This document shows positions 34,476 through 41,924 of a stretch of 53,827 bases of DNA, piece after piece. Under the pieces are notes generated by a model. It made no database searches and had not been told where the DNA came from. It saw only the letters and a list, made by a program, of their open reading frames with translations. How positions within the stretch are numbered: position 1 is the first letter of the stretch; each line of letters begins with the position of its first letter. Position numbers and translations under genes: made by a program. This DNA is from Acidobacteriota bacterium (GTDB lineage: Bacteria > Acidobacteriota > Vicinamibacteria > Vicinamibacterales > Vicinamibacteraceae). The stretch lies in NCBI GenBank assembly GCA_020845575.1, contig JADLFL010000053.1, positions 1 to 53,827 on the forward strand, written 5' to 3'.

Positions 34476-36974
34476 CTACACCTGGTGTCGCCGGTGGTGG
34501 TGCAGGTGCCTGACCGCGGCCACGAGCGCTTCGCACGAGACAGGCTTGGCGAGGTGCGAGTGGTAGCCGGCCTCGAGCACGCGGCGCTTGTCTTCCTCGC
34601 GCACGAGTGCCGTCAGCGCGACCGCCGGGGTGTCGGCACCTTCGTCGTTCGGCAGGCCACGCACGTTCCTGATGAACGTGAGACCGTCGGTGCCGGGCAT
34701 GCCGATGTCGGCCACGACCACGTCGGGCCGTTCGTTGCGCACGAGACGCAGGCCATCGTCGGCGTCCGCGGCGGTGATGACGCGAGCCCCCGCGTCCTGC
34801 AGGAACACGCGCGCCACATCGCGCGCGTCGGCATCGTCATCGACCACGAGCACCGTGAGACCGCTGGCCGGGGCCGAGACGGCGGTTGCCGGTGCGGCGC
34901 CGTCAGCGGCGTCTGATCCGTCGAGCGAGCCACGCGCGTCCCGTGAGATGGGTAGATGGACGGTGAACGTGGCGCCGTGGCCCTGACCTCCGCTGGCCGC
35001 CTGCACGGTCCCACCGTGCATCTCCACGAGTTGTCGCACCAGTGAGAGACCGATGCCGAGCCCGTTGTGACGGCGGGTGGTCGAGCCGTCGGCCTGCCTG
35101 AAGCGATCGAAGACGTGCGGGAGAAATTCGGGTGCGATGCCCTGGCCCGTGTCGCTGACGCGCGCGCGCCAGAACCCGTCTGCCTGAACGATCGACACGC
35201 GCACCTTCCCGCCCGGCTCGGTGAACTTCACCGCGTTCACGAGCAGGTTCCAGAACACCTGCTGCAGTCGTTCCGGATCGCCCATCACGAGCGCGCCGGC
35301 CTCGGGCATGTCCTGCTGCACCTGTACCTGGCGTGCCGACGCCGCGGGCGTCACGGCAAGGACGGCTTCGCGGACCACAGCCGTGAGATCCACCGTCTGC
35401 GCGTCGAGGCGCAGCCGTCCGGCACTCATGCGGCTCAGGTCGAGCAGATCGTCCACCAGTTGCGCCTGCAGCCGCGCGTTGCGGGCGATGGTGGCCAGGC
35501 CCGACTGCCAGGCGTCTGGCGTTCGCGGCCCTGCCTGCAGGATTTGCGTCCACCCGAGAATCGCGTTGAGCGGTGTGCGCAGCTCGTGCGACACGGTGCC
35601 GAGGAATTCGTCGCGGAGGAGGGTGGCCTGTTCGGCTTGCTCACGGGCCGCCCGCTCGCGCGCGAGGAGCTTTTCGCGTTCGAGTTCGGCCCGTCGGCGG
35701 TCGGTGATGTCCATCGTCACGCCGTACAACCGCGTGATGCGTCCCGCCGCGTCGAACTCCGCCCGCGTCGTCTCCTGCAGGTGGACGATGCCGCCGTCGG
35801 GACGGCGGACGCGGTAGACGAAGGACACGGTGGGTGACTGCGGAGACAGCGCCCGTCCGGCAGCGTCCATGATCGCCACGTCGTCTTCGTGGAGCAGGCG
35901 CCGGTAGGCGTCTTCCGTGCCGCCTTCCGCTTCTTCGGGAGACAGACCGAGGATCTCCGCGCACTCGGCGGTCCGCGTGACGCGGCCCGTCGTCGCATCG
36001 AAGTCGAACCCGAACGATCGCGCGGCGGCGAGCGCCATCTGCAGGCGTTGCTCGCGATCGCGCACGGCTCGCTCGCCACGCCGCTCGTCGGCGACGACAG
36101 CGAGCACGAGACAGGTGAACGACGCGGCGATGGCAAATTGCTGGAGCAGGATGGTGCGTACGCCGGGTTCCACGTTGGCGCCCAGCCATCCCATACCCAT
36201 CGTGGTGCCGGCGATGCCGATCACCGTGGCCGGCAGCAGGGCGAGCGTCGCGCCGCGTACGCCGAACGCGAGGCTGCTCCACAGCAGCAGCGGGAATACG
36301 AGCCAGGTACCCACCTGGATGTCGGTGGTGAAGAAGAAGGCCCAGATGCCGGCGACCGACGTCGCGGCCACGCTGCCGATGAGGTGCGTCCAGTATCCGA
36401 GGGACTGTGGGAATCGCTCGCCTGATCCCCAGGCGAGCATGAAGGGCGTGACCACGAGGACGCCGCCCACGCTTCCCAGCCACCACCGGAGCCAGGTGCC
36501 GCCGAACGACGCGAGTTCACCGACCAGCGAGAGGGCGGTCACGCCGAGCGTCGCGCCGACCAGCGACGACCCGAGACCGCCACCGATGGCCAGCCATAGC
36601 ACGTCGCGCAGACGAGTGAGGCCGGGGTCCACGCGGCCCCACCGCATCAGCAGCCATGCGCCGACCCACGCCGTGATGGCATTGGTGCTGCTGATGGCCA
36701 GGGCGAGTGGTGCGCCGCGCCAGGTCTCGTCGAACGCGAACGCGATGACGCGGCCGAGCAGGATGGCCGGCCAGTACTGGCGTCCGAAGAGGAGCAGGCA
36801 CCCCAGCGCCGCGCCGACGCCCGGAAAGATCGGCGTGCCCGCTTGTCCATCGCTGGCCCAGAACGCCGAAAACCTGATGGAGACGACGTAGACCGCCGCC
36901 ACGACCAGCGTGATCGCCGCCGCCTGCGCGATGGAGAACCGGGATGCCGGGGCGTGCGCTGACGCGTGGGGCAC
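34476..36974 (-). CDS. Hybrid sensor histidine kinase: MASE1, PAS, HisKA, HATPase, receiver
   Basis: 832 residues. Residues about 15-300 are an 8-10 helix MASE1 sensor (FPGVGAALGCLLLFGRQYWPAILLG is typical), then a PAS/PAC domain (about 310-430; GLSPEEAEGG, VVYRVRRPDGGIVH style). The HisKA box GTVSHELRTPLNAILGW has phospho-acceptor H463; HATPase motifs NLLVNAVKFTEPGG, DTGQGI and GLGIGLSLVRQL follow. A receiver domain carries D756 in DIGMPG. No output domain or separate regulator is nearby. GTG 36974 lies 6 nt after TAGAAT. It comes 17 nt after the ABC-F gene and may also be cotranscribed with it. Confidence 0.92.
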   Translation of the reverse strand: MPHASAHAPASRFSIAQAAAITLVVAAVYVVSIRFSAFWASDGQAGTPIFPGVGAALGCLLLFGRQYWPAILLGRVIAFAFDETWRGAPLALAISSTNAITAWVGAWLLMRWGRVDPGLTRLRDVLWLAIGGGLGSSLVGATLGVTALSLVGELASFGGTWLRWWLGSVGGVLVVTPFMLAWGSGERFPQSLGYWTHLIGSVAATSVAGIWAFFFTTDIQVGTWLVFPLLLWSSLAFGVRGATLALLPATVIGIAGTTMGMGWLGANVEPGVRTILLQQFAIAASFTCLVLAVVADERRGERAVRDREQRLQMALAAARSFGFDFDATTGRVTRTAECAEILGLSPEEAEGGTEDAYRRLLHEDDVAIMDAAGRALSPQSPTVSFVYRVRRPDGGIVHLQETTRAEFDAAGRITRLYGVTMDITDRRRAELEREKLLARERAAREQAEQATLLRDEFLGTVSHELRTPLNAILGWTQILQAGPRTPDAWQSGLATIARNARLQAQLVDDLLDLSRMSAGRLRLDAQTVDLTAVVREAVLAVTPAASARQVQVQQDMPEAGALVMGDPERLQQVFWNLLVNAVKFTEPGGKVRVSIVQADGFWRARVSDTGQGIAPEFLPHVFDRFRQADGSTTRRHNGLGIGLSLVRQLVEMHGGTVQAASGGQGHGATFTVHLPISRDARGSLDGSDAADGAAPATAVSAPASGLTVLVVDDDADARDVARVFLQDAGARVITAADADDGLRLVRNERPDVVVADIGMPGTDGLTFIRNVRGLPNDEGADTPAVALTALVREEDKRRVLEAGYHSHLAKPVSCEALVAAVRHLHHHRRHQV

Positions 36975-36980
36975 GCAGGG

Positions 36981-36986
36981 ATTCTA
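36981..36986 (-). promoter_or_regulatory. Putative -10 box of the hybrid kinase gene
   Basis: TAGAAT on the minus strand, 6 nt before GTG 36974, with no ribosome site between. It overlaps the region just after the ABC-F stop (36992-36994). The -35 region is weak. Confidence 0.45.
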
Positions 36987-36991
36987 TGCCC

Positions 36992-38593
36992 TCATGCCCG
37001 CGTGGCCGTCACGTACTCTTCGTAGGAACCCTTCCAGTCCTCCAGATGGTCGTGCGTGAGGTGCCACACGCGTGTGCCCACTTCCTCGATCAGATCCTCG
37101 TCGTGCGTGACCAGGAACACGGTGCCGTCGTACTTCTGGAGGGCAACGTTGAGTGCGTTGATCGACTCGAGGTCGAGGTGGTTCGTCGGCTCGTCAAGGA
37201 CGAGGACGTTGGGCTTCTGGAGCATCAGGCGGCAGAAGAGCAACCGCGCCGTCTCGCCACCCGAGAGGGCCGCCGTCGGCTTGTGGCCTTCCTCGCCGCT
37301 GAACAGCATCTGGCCCAGCAGACCGTGGATGTCCTGGCGATGGGCGTCGGGCGCGAACGAGTGCAGCCACTCGACGGCCGTCGTGCCGTGCGGGATCGCG
37401 CCCGTGTGGTCCTGCGCGAAGTAGCCCACCGACACTTCGTGGCCCCAGCGGACCGTGCCCTCGTCACGTGCGGCGGGATCGGCGTCGACACCGGGCGCAT
37501 CGGCCAGCAGCGCCTTCAGCAGCGTGGTCTTGCCCACGCCGTTACGACCCACGATCACGACCTTCTCTCCGCGATTGACGACGGCCGCGAAGTCGCGCAC
37601 GACGTCGAGGTGCTCGTACGACTTCGACACGTCCCTGCATTCGAGCGCGAGCTTGCCCGACGGCCGTTCGATCGCGAACTTGATGTACGGACGCTGGATG
37701 TTGGAGCGTGCGAGATCGGTGGTCTGCAGCCGCTCCACTTCCTTCTTGCGCGATGTCACCTGGCTCGAACGCGTGCCGGCGGAGAAGCGCGCGATGAATT
37801 CGTTGAGCTGCGCGATCTTCTTCTCGCGCTGCGCGTTGTCGGACTCGATCTTCGACCGGATCTGCGTCTTGGCGACCACCATGTCGTCGTAGCCGCCGGT
37901 GTAGGTGATGATCGTCTCGTAATCGATGTCGGCCGTGTGCGTGGACACGGCGTTGAGGAAGTGACGATCGTGCGAGATCACGATCAGCGCTCCCTCGTAC
38001 CGCACGAGGAAGTCCTTGAGCCAGTGAATCGAGTCGAGGTCCAGGTGGTTCGTGGGCTCGTCGAGGAGCAGCGCCTGCGGCTGGCCGAACAGGGCCTGCG
38101 CGAGCAGCACCCGCACCTTCTGGCCGCCCTGCAGCTCACGCATCGTGCGCGTGTGCAGTTGGTCGGGGATGTCGAGGCCGGCGAGCAGGATCGCGGCGTC
38201 GCTCTCGGCGCTGTAGCCGTCTTCTTCTCCCACGATGCCTTCGAGCTCGCCGAGGCGCATGCCGTCCTCGTCGGTCATGTCGGCCTTCTCGTAGAGTCGA
38301 TCGCGCTCCTCGAGTGCCGACCACAGGCGCGCGTTGCCCATGATGACCGTGTCGACCACGCGATAGTCATCGAAGGCGAACTGGTCCTGCCGCAGCACGC
38401 CAAGCTTGGCCGGACGCGTGACCGAGCCCTTCTGAGGCTGGAGGTCGCCCGTCAGCAGCTTCATGAACGTCGACTTGCCGGCGCCGTTCGGTCCGGTCAG
38501 GCCGTACCGGCGGCCCGCAGAGAAGGTCGTGGTCACATCGTCGAAGAGGACCTTCGACCCGTACCGCATGGAGACGCCGTGGACTGCAATCAT
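36992..38593 (-). CDS. ABC-F family ribosome-associated ATPase
   Basis: 533 residues with two ABC domains and no membrane segment. Walker A motifs are GPNGAGKST and GRNGVGKTT; signatures are LQGGQKVRVLLAQAL and LSGGETARLLFCRLM; Walker B/switch elements DEPTNHLDLDS and DEPTNHLDLES. The linker (SRKKEVERLQTTDLARS) and the N-terminus MIAVHGVSMRYGSKVLFDDV resemble the YbiT branch. These proteins act on translating ribosomes. ATG 38593 with GAGG upstream is preferred; the longer frame precedes the -10 box. Confidence 0.93.
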   Translation of the reverse strand: MIAVHGVSMRYGSKVLFDDVTTTFSAGRRYGLTGPNGAGKSTFMKLLTGDLQPQKGSVTRPAKLGVLRQDQFAFDDYRVVDTVIMGNARLWSALEERDRLYEKADMTDEDGMRLGELEGIVGEEDGYSAESDAAILLAGLDIPDQLHTRTMRELQGGQKVRVLLAQALFGQPQALLLDEPTNHLDLDSIHWLKDFLVRYEGALIVISHDRHFLNAVSTHTADIDYETIITYTGGYDDMVVAKTQIRSKIESDNAQREKKIAQLNEFIARFSAGTRSSQVTSRKKEVERLQTTDLARSNIQRPYIKFAIERPSGKLALECRDVSKSYEHLDVVRDFAAVVNRGEKVVIVGRNGVGKTTLLKALLADAPGVDADPAARDEGTVRWGHEVSVGYFAQDHTGAIPHGTTAVEWLHSFAPDAHRQDIHGLLGQMLFSGEEGHKPTAALSGGETARLLFCRLMLQKPNVLVLDEPTNHLDLESINALNVALQKYDGTVFLVTHDEDLIEEVGTRVWHLTHDHLEDWKGSYEEYVTATRA

Positions 38594-38626
38594 GGGAAGC
38601 CTCGCGGCACCTGCCGCAAACTCACC

Positions 38627-38632
38627 ATTATA
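38627..38632 (-). promoter_or_regulatory. Consensus -10 box of the ABC-F gene
   Basis: A perfect TATAAT on the minus strand. The start would be near 38620, giving a short leader of about 27 nt that contains GAGG. No clear -35: the TTGCCG at 38653-38658 is 20 nt away. Confidence 0.5.
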
Positions 38633-38665
38633 GCTCCCGGCCACGGGCAAGCCGGCAACTGGCCA

Positions 38666-38687
38666 CCGGGAGGGCCGGCCCTCCCGG
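38666..38687. repeat. Perfect 22-bp palindrome (copy 5 of the family)
   Basis: CCGGGAGGGCC immediately followed by its reverse complement with no loop. It sits between the ABC-F promoter and the sigma-factor stop; the next 18 nt (CCCGGCAGTCCCGGCTAC) supply the sigma gene's TAG. Confidence 0.8.
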
Positions 38688-38702
38688 GCCCGGCAGTCCC
38701 GG

Positions 38703-39302
38703 CTACCGACCCTGGATCAGCTCGCGCAGAGCGAGACGGCCGCGGTGCAGGCGCTGCTTCACGTTGTCTTCGCTGATCCCCACGATCTCGGCGACCTCAC
38801 GCGTCGACAGCCCTTCGAGGTCCCGCAGAACGAGGATCTCGCGCTGCGTATCCGGGAGGCGCAGGAGGGCCTGACGCAACTGGGCGCGCTGCGATTCGGC
38901 GTCCAGCAGGCTCTCCGGCGTGGGTGTGGACGCCGCCGGCTCGGCGACGCTCGGCCTGTCGTCGCCGTCTCGCGCGTCGAGCGACAGCATGTGCGCCGGT
39001 TCGTCGACGCGCTTGCGTCGGCTCAGCAGACACGCGTTGCGTACGGTGCGGAACAGCCACGTCCTGAACGCCGCCGGATCCCGAATCGCCCCGGCGTGCC
39101 GGTAGGTGCTGACCAGCGCTTCCTGCGCCACGTCCTCCGTTTCGTCGGTCCTGCCGCACACAAGGAGGCTGTAGCGCTTGGCGAAACCCTGCGCGCGCAG
39201 GAGCAGACGCTCCATGGCGTCCTCGTCACCTTGCGCCGCCGCGCGGATCAGGTTCGCGTCGCCCTCGGGACCTGTCACCTTTTCGCGCGGCGTCGTATCC
39301 AT
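38703..39302 (-). CDS. ECF-type sigma factor
   Basis: 199 residues. Sigma-2: DEDAMERLLLRAQGFAKRYS, ETEDVAQEALVSTYRHAG and FRTWLFRTVRNACLLSRRKR. Sigma-4: LPDTQREILVLRDLEGLSTREVAEIVGISEDNVKQRLHRGR. A 30-residue acidic linker separates them. No anti-sigma gene is adjacent on the same strand. ATG 39302 is antisense to the tolC start region (CATG shared). TATCAT on the minus strand ends 7 nt upstream. It may control the divergent efflux operon. The stop TAG lies in a palindrome-rich stretch. Confidence 0.9.
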   Translation of the reverse strand: MDTTPREKVTGPEGDANLIRAAAQGDEDAMERLLLRAQGFAKRYSLLVCGRTDETEDVAQEALVSTYRHAGAIRDPAAFRTWLFRTVRNACLLSRRKRVDEPAHMLSLDARDGDDRPSVAEPAASTPTPESLLDAESQRAQLRQALLRLPDTQREILVLRDLEGLSTREVAEIVGISEDNVKQRLHRGRLALRELIQGR

Positions 39303-39315
39303 GCCTCTGATGATA
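39296..39315. promoter_or_regulatory. Overlapping divergent -10 boxes and start codons of the sigma and tolC genes
   Basis: The 20 nt TATCCATGCCTCTGATGATA carries, on the plus strand, TATCCA (39296-39301) 8 nt before ATG 39310 of tolC; on the minus strand, TATCAT (39310-39315) 7 nt before ATG 39302 of the sigma gene. Each box is antisense to the other's start codon. This holds only if tolC starts at 39310, not 39301. Confidence 0.35.
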
Positions 39316-40644
39316 CGAAGCTCTCTCCCGGCGGTCATGTGCGCCGGCCTCGTGCTGGCGCCGGCCGGCCATGGATCTGCCCACGGGCAAGCGCTGCTCA
39401 CGGTCGTCGATGCCGTCGCGCGGGCGACCACGCAGAACCCCGACGCACGCATGGCCGACATCGCGGGCCATGAGGCGGCGACGCGCGTGGCGCAGGCGCG
39501 GGCCGGCCTGTTCCCGCGCGTCGACGTGACGGACATGTGGCAGCGAGGCAACCAACCCGTCTTCGTCTTCGGTTCGCTCCTCGGCCAGCAGCGCTTCACG
39601 GAGGCGCACTTCGCGATCCCCTCGCTGAACAGGCCCGACGCGATCGACAACTTTCGTGTGGCCGTGGCGGCCGAACACCTCGTCTACGACGGGGGAGCCG
39701 CGCGTTCCCGCATCCGGGCTGCGAGGCTCGGCGTGATGCAGGCCGACACCGACGTCGTTGCCGTGAGACAGGCGCTCACGCTCACGGTCACGTCGGCGTA
39801 CGGGGCAGTGCTCCAGACCGTGGCGGCCGGCGCCACTGCACAGGCTGCCCTCGATGCCGCCGATGCCGACCTCGCGCGTGCGACGGCGCGTCGCGACGCG
39901 GGTCTGGCCACAGACGCCGATGCGCTGGCCGTGGAGGTTCACCGAGCGCGGGTTGCGGAGATGCGGTTGCGCGCCTCGCTGGCAGAAGACCTCGCTCGGG
40001 CGGAGCTGAATCGCGTGATGGGGGAGCCCCTCGACGCGCACTTCACGCTCGAACTTCCGCCAGTGTCCTCGGCCCCGCCGACCGCTGACGCTGGCGCACT
40101 GGAGACGGAGGCCGTCGCTGGTCGGCCGGAACTGCGTCGTGCAGCGCTCGATGTCGACGTGTCCGGCAGCCGGCTCGCCGAGGCTCGCGCCGCGTATCGA
40201 CCGCAGGTGTTCGCGCAGGCGGGTTGGGAAGGCAACGGTGGCGCATGGCACGACCGCGCCGGAAGTTGGGGCGTGGGCGCGGGCGTGCGGCTGAACGTGT
40301 TCCGCGGCGGTGCGGACCGTGCGCGCGTCGCGGAAGCCGAACATGCCGTGCAGCGCGTCCGCGTGGCGCGGGAGCAGATCGAAACGGCGGTCAGGCTCGA
40401 CGTCCGTGCGGCGGTCGCGCGGGTAGAAACCGCATACGCGCGCCAGACACTCGCGGCATCGGTTGTCGCGCAGGCACAGGAGCGCCAGCGCATCGTGCGC
40501 GACCGCTACGAACAGGGACTGGCTGACGTCACGACGCTGCTGCAGGCCGCCGAGGCCGTCATGCAGGCGCACGAACAGCAGACGCGTGCGCGCGTTGACG
40601 TTCTGATCGAACGCGCGTCGCTGGACAAGGCAGTGGGGCGATGA
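39301..40644 (+). CDS. TolC-family outer membrane efflux protein
   Basis: 447 residues. A signal peptide (PAVMCAGLVLAPAGHGSAHG) precedes paired coiled-coil hairpins, each with the OEP pattern (VDAVARATTQNPDARMADIAGHEAATRVAQARAGLFPRVDV; later RAALDVDVSGSRLAEARAAYRPQVFAQAGW). It forms the outer-membrane channel of the tripartite system with the next two genes. ATG 39301 is used here; ATG 39310 three codons later fits the divergent-promoter model better. Its stop overlaps an upstream ATG (40641) of the next frame. Confidence 0.9.
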   Translation: MPLMIRSSLPAVMCAGLVLAPAGHGSAHGQALLTVVDAVARATTQNPDARMADIAGHEAATRVAQARAGLFPRVDVTDMWQRGNQPVFVFGSLLGQQRFTEAHFAIPSLNRPDAIDNFRVAVAAEHLVYDGGAARSRIRAARLGVMQADTDVVAVRQALTLTVTSAYGAVLQTVAAGATAQAALDAADADLARATARRDAGLATDADALAVEVHRARVAEMRLRASLAEDLARAELNRVMGEPLDAHFTLELPPVSSAPPTADAGALETEAVAGRPELRRAALDVDVSGSRLAEARAAYRPQVFAQAGWEGNGGAWHDRAGSWGVGAGVRLNVFRGGADRARVAEAEHAVQRVRVAREQIETAVRLDVRAAVARVETAYARQTLAASVVAQAQERQRIVRDRYEQGLADVTTLLQAAEAVMQAHEQQTRARVDVLIERASLDKAVGR

Positions 40645-40680
40645 CGATGGTCAGAAGAGTGATGTCGCCGGTCGGTGACC

Positions 40681-40701
40681 GGCAATCGGCAACCGGCAAC
40701 C
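40681..40701. repeat. Three tandem GGCAACC heptamers in the tolC-MFP spacer
   Basis: GGCAATC GGCAACC GGCAACC (40681-40701). The same unit as at 29013 and, reversed, at 27481. It lies in a frame that is open toward the membrane-fusion protein. Confidence 0.65.
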
Positions 40702-40743
40702 GGGCAGAACAGAGTGAAGGGACGTCAGTCATTGGCTCTGATA

Positions 40744-40766
40744 GGGCCGGCTCACCGAGCCCGGCC
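40744..40766. repeat. Dispersed palindrome, copy 6
   Basis: GGGCCGGCTC-acc-GAGCCCGGCC. It differs from copy 1 (5214-5242) mainly in the loop (acc against tcc), so the two are recently related. Confidence 0.8.
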
Positions 40767-40781
40767 ACTCCGCGATGGACG

Positions 40782-41924
40782 ATGGGGCTCGTGGGAGTCG
40801 CTGTCGCGGCGTTGGCTGCCGGATGCGGCGGTGACCACGCGCCCGCGCCGACGGTCGAGCGCGATGCGCTGCGCGTGGACGTCGTCGAGGTGACGGCGGC
40901 ACCGCGACCGTCGGTGGTGGAAAGCGGCGGCCTGGTGCAGGCGCGCACGACGGCGGCCATCACGAGTCACATCATGGCGACGGTCCGCGAGGTGCGTGTG
41001 GTGCCAGGCGACACAGTGCGGGCGGGACAGGTGCTCGTCGTGCTGGACGATCGCGATATCGCGGCACAGGCACGCAGCGCCGAGGCGGCTGCCGGTGCCG
41101 CGAGCGACGCCGTCGTGGCGGCGACAGCCGAACGGGCTGCCGCCGATGCGGCGTTGACGCTCGCGCGTGCGTCCCACGGTCGACTCGCGGCACTCGCCGC
41201 GCGCAAGTCGGCCACGGCACAGGAACTCGACGAGGCAACGGCCGCCCTGCGCGCAGCGGAGCATCGACTCGCAGCGTCAGACGCGCGCGTGGCGCAGGCG
41301 CGCTCCGCACTCGGTGGTGCGCGAGCGGCGGGTGAAGCCGCACGCGTCACCGCCGGCTATGGGCGCATCGTCGCGCCGTTTGCCGGCGTCGTCACCGAGA
41401 AGCTCGTCGAGCCCGGCAACATGGCGATGCCAGGTACACCGCTGCTGCGCATGGAGGAGCAGGGCGCCGCTCGTCTCGACGTCCGCGTCGACGCGTCGCG
41501 CGTGGCGGCCGTCGAGTCCGGGCAGACGGTGAGCGTGCGCATCGACGCAGACGAGCCGATCTCGCTCGATGGTCGCGTGACGGAAGTGTCGCGCGCCATG
41601 GACGCCGATTCGCGCGCGTATCTGGTCAGGATCGCCCTGCCTGTCGATGCACGCGTGCGGACGGGGATGTTCGGACGCGCGCAGTTCGCCGGACCGTCTT
41701 CGGCGTCGCGCGTGGTGCCCGCATCAGCGGTGCGTCGTCAGGGCCAGGTGGCATCGGTGTTCGTCGCGGAAGGCGGCGTCGCACGTCTGCGACTCGTGGT
41801 GGCCGGCCGTCCCGCGGCCGACGGCATCGAGATCGTGGGCGGCCTCGCGGACGGCGACCGTGTCGTCATCGCACCGCCGCAGACGCTCGTCGACGGCAGC
41901 CCGATCAGGACGAGGAGCGAATGA
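40782..41924 (+). CDS. RND efflux periplasmic adaptor (membrane fusion protein, lipoprotein)
   Basis: 380 residues from ATG 40782. A lipoprotein signal ([15 protein letters not shown]) leads to a lipoyl-like domain ([31 protein letters not shown]), a long alpha hairpin (about residues 100-190), and the second lipoyl half ([29 protein letters not shown]), then a beta-barrel. It links the RND pump to TolC. ATG 40641 (ATGA with tolC) is also open, but the extra 47 residues are encoded by two repeat elements and precede the signal peptide, so I prefer 40782. Confidence 0.88.
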   Translation: MGLVGVAVAALAAGCGGDHAPAPTVERDALRVDVVEVTAAPRPSVVESGGLVQARTTAAITSHIMATVREVRVVPGDTVRAGQVLVVLDDRDIAAQARSAEAAAGAASDAVVAATAERAAADAALTLARASHGRLAALAARKSATAQELDEATAALRAAEHRLAASDARVAQARSALGGARAAGEAARVTAGYGRIVAPFAGVVTEKLVEPGNMAMPGTPLLRMEEQGAARLDVRVDASRVAAVESGQTVSVRIDADEPISLDGRVTEVSRAMDADSRAYLVRIALPVDARVRTGMFGRAQFAGPSSASRVVPASAVRRQGQVASVFVAEGGVARLRLVVAGRPAADGIEIVGGLADGDRVVIAPPQTLVDGSPIRTRSE

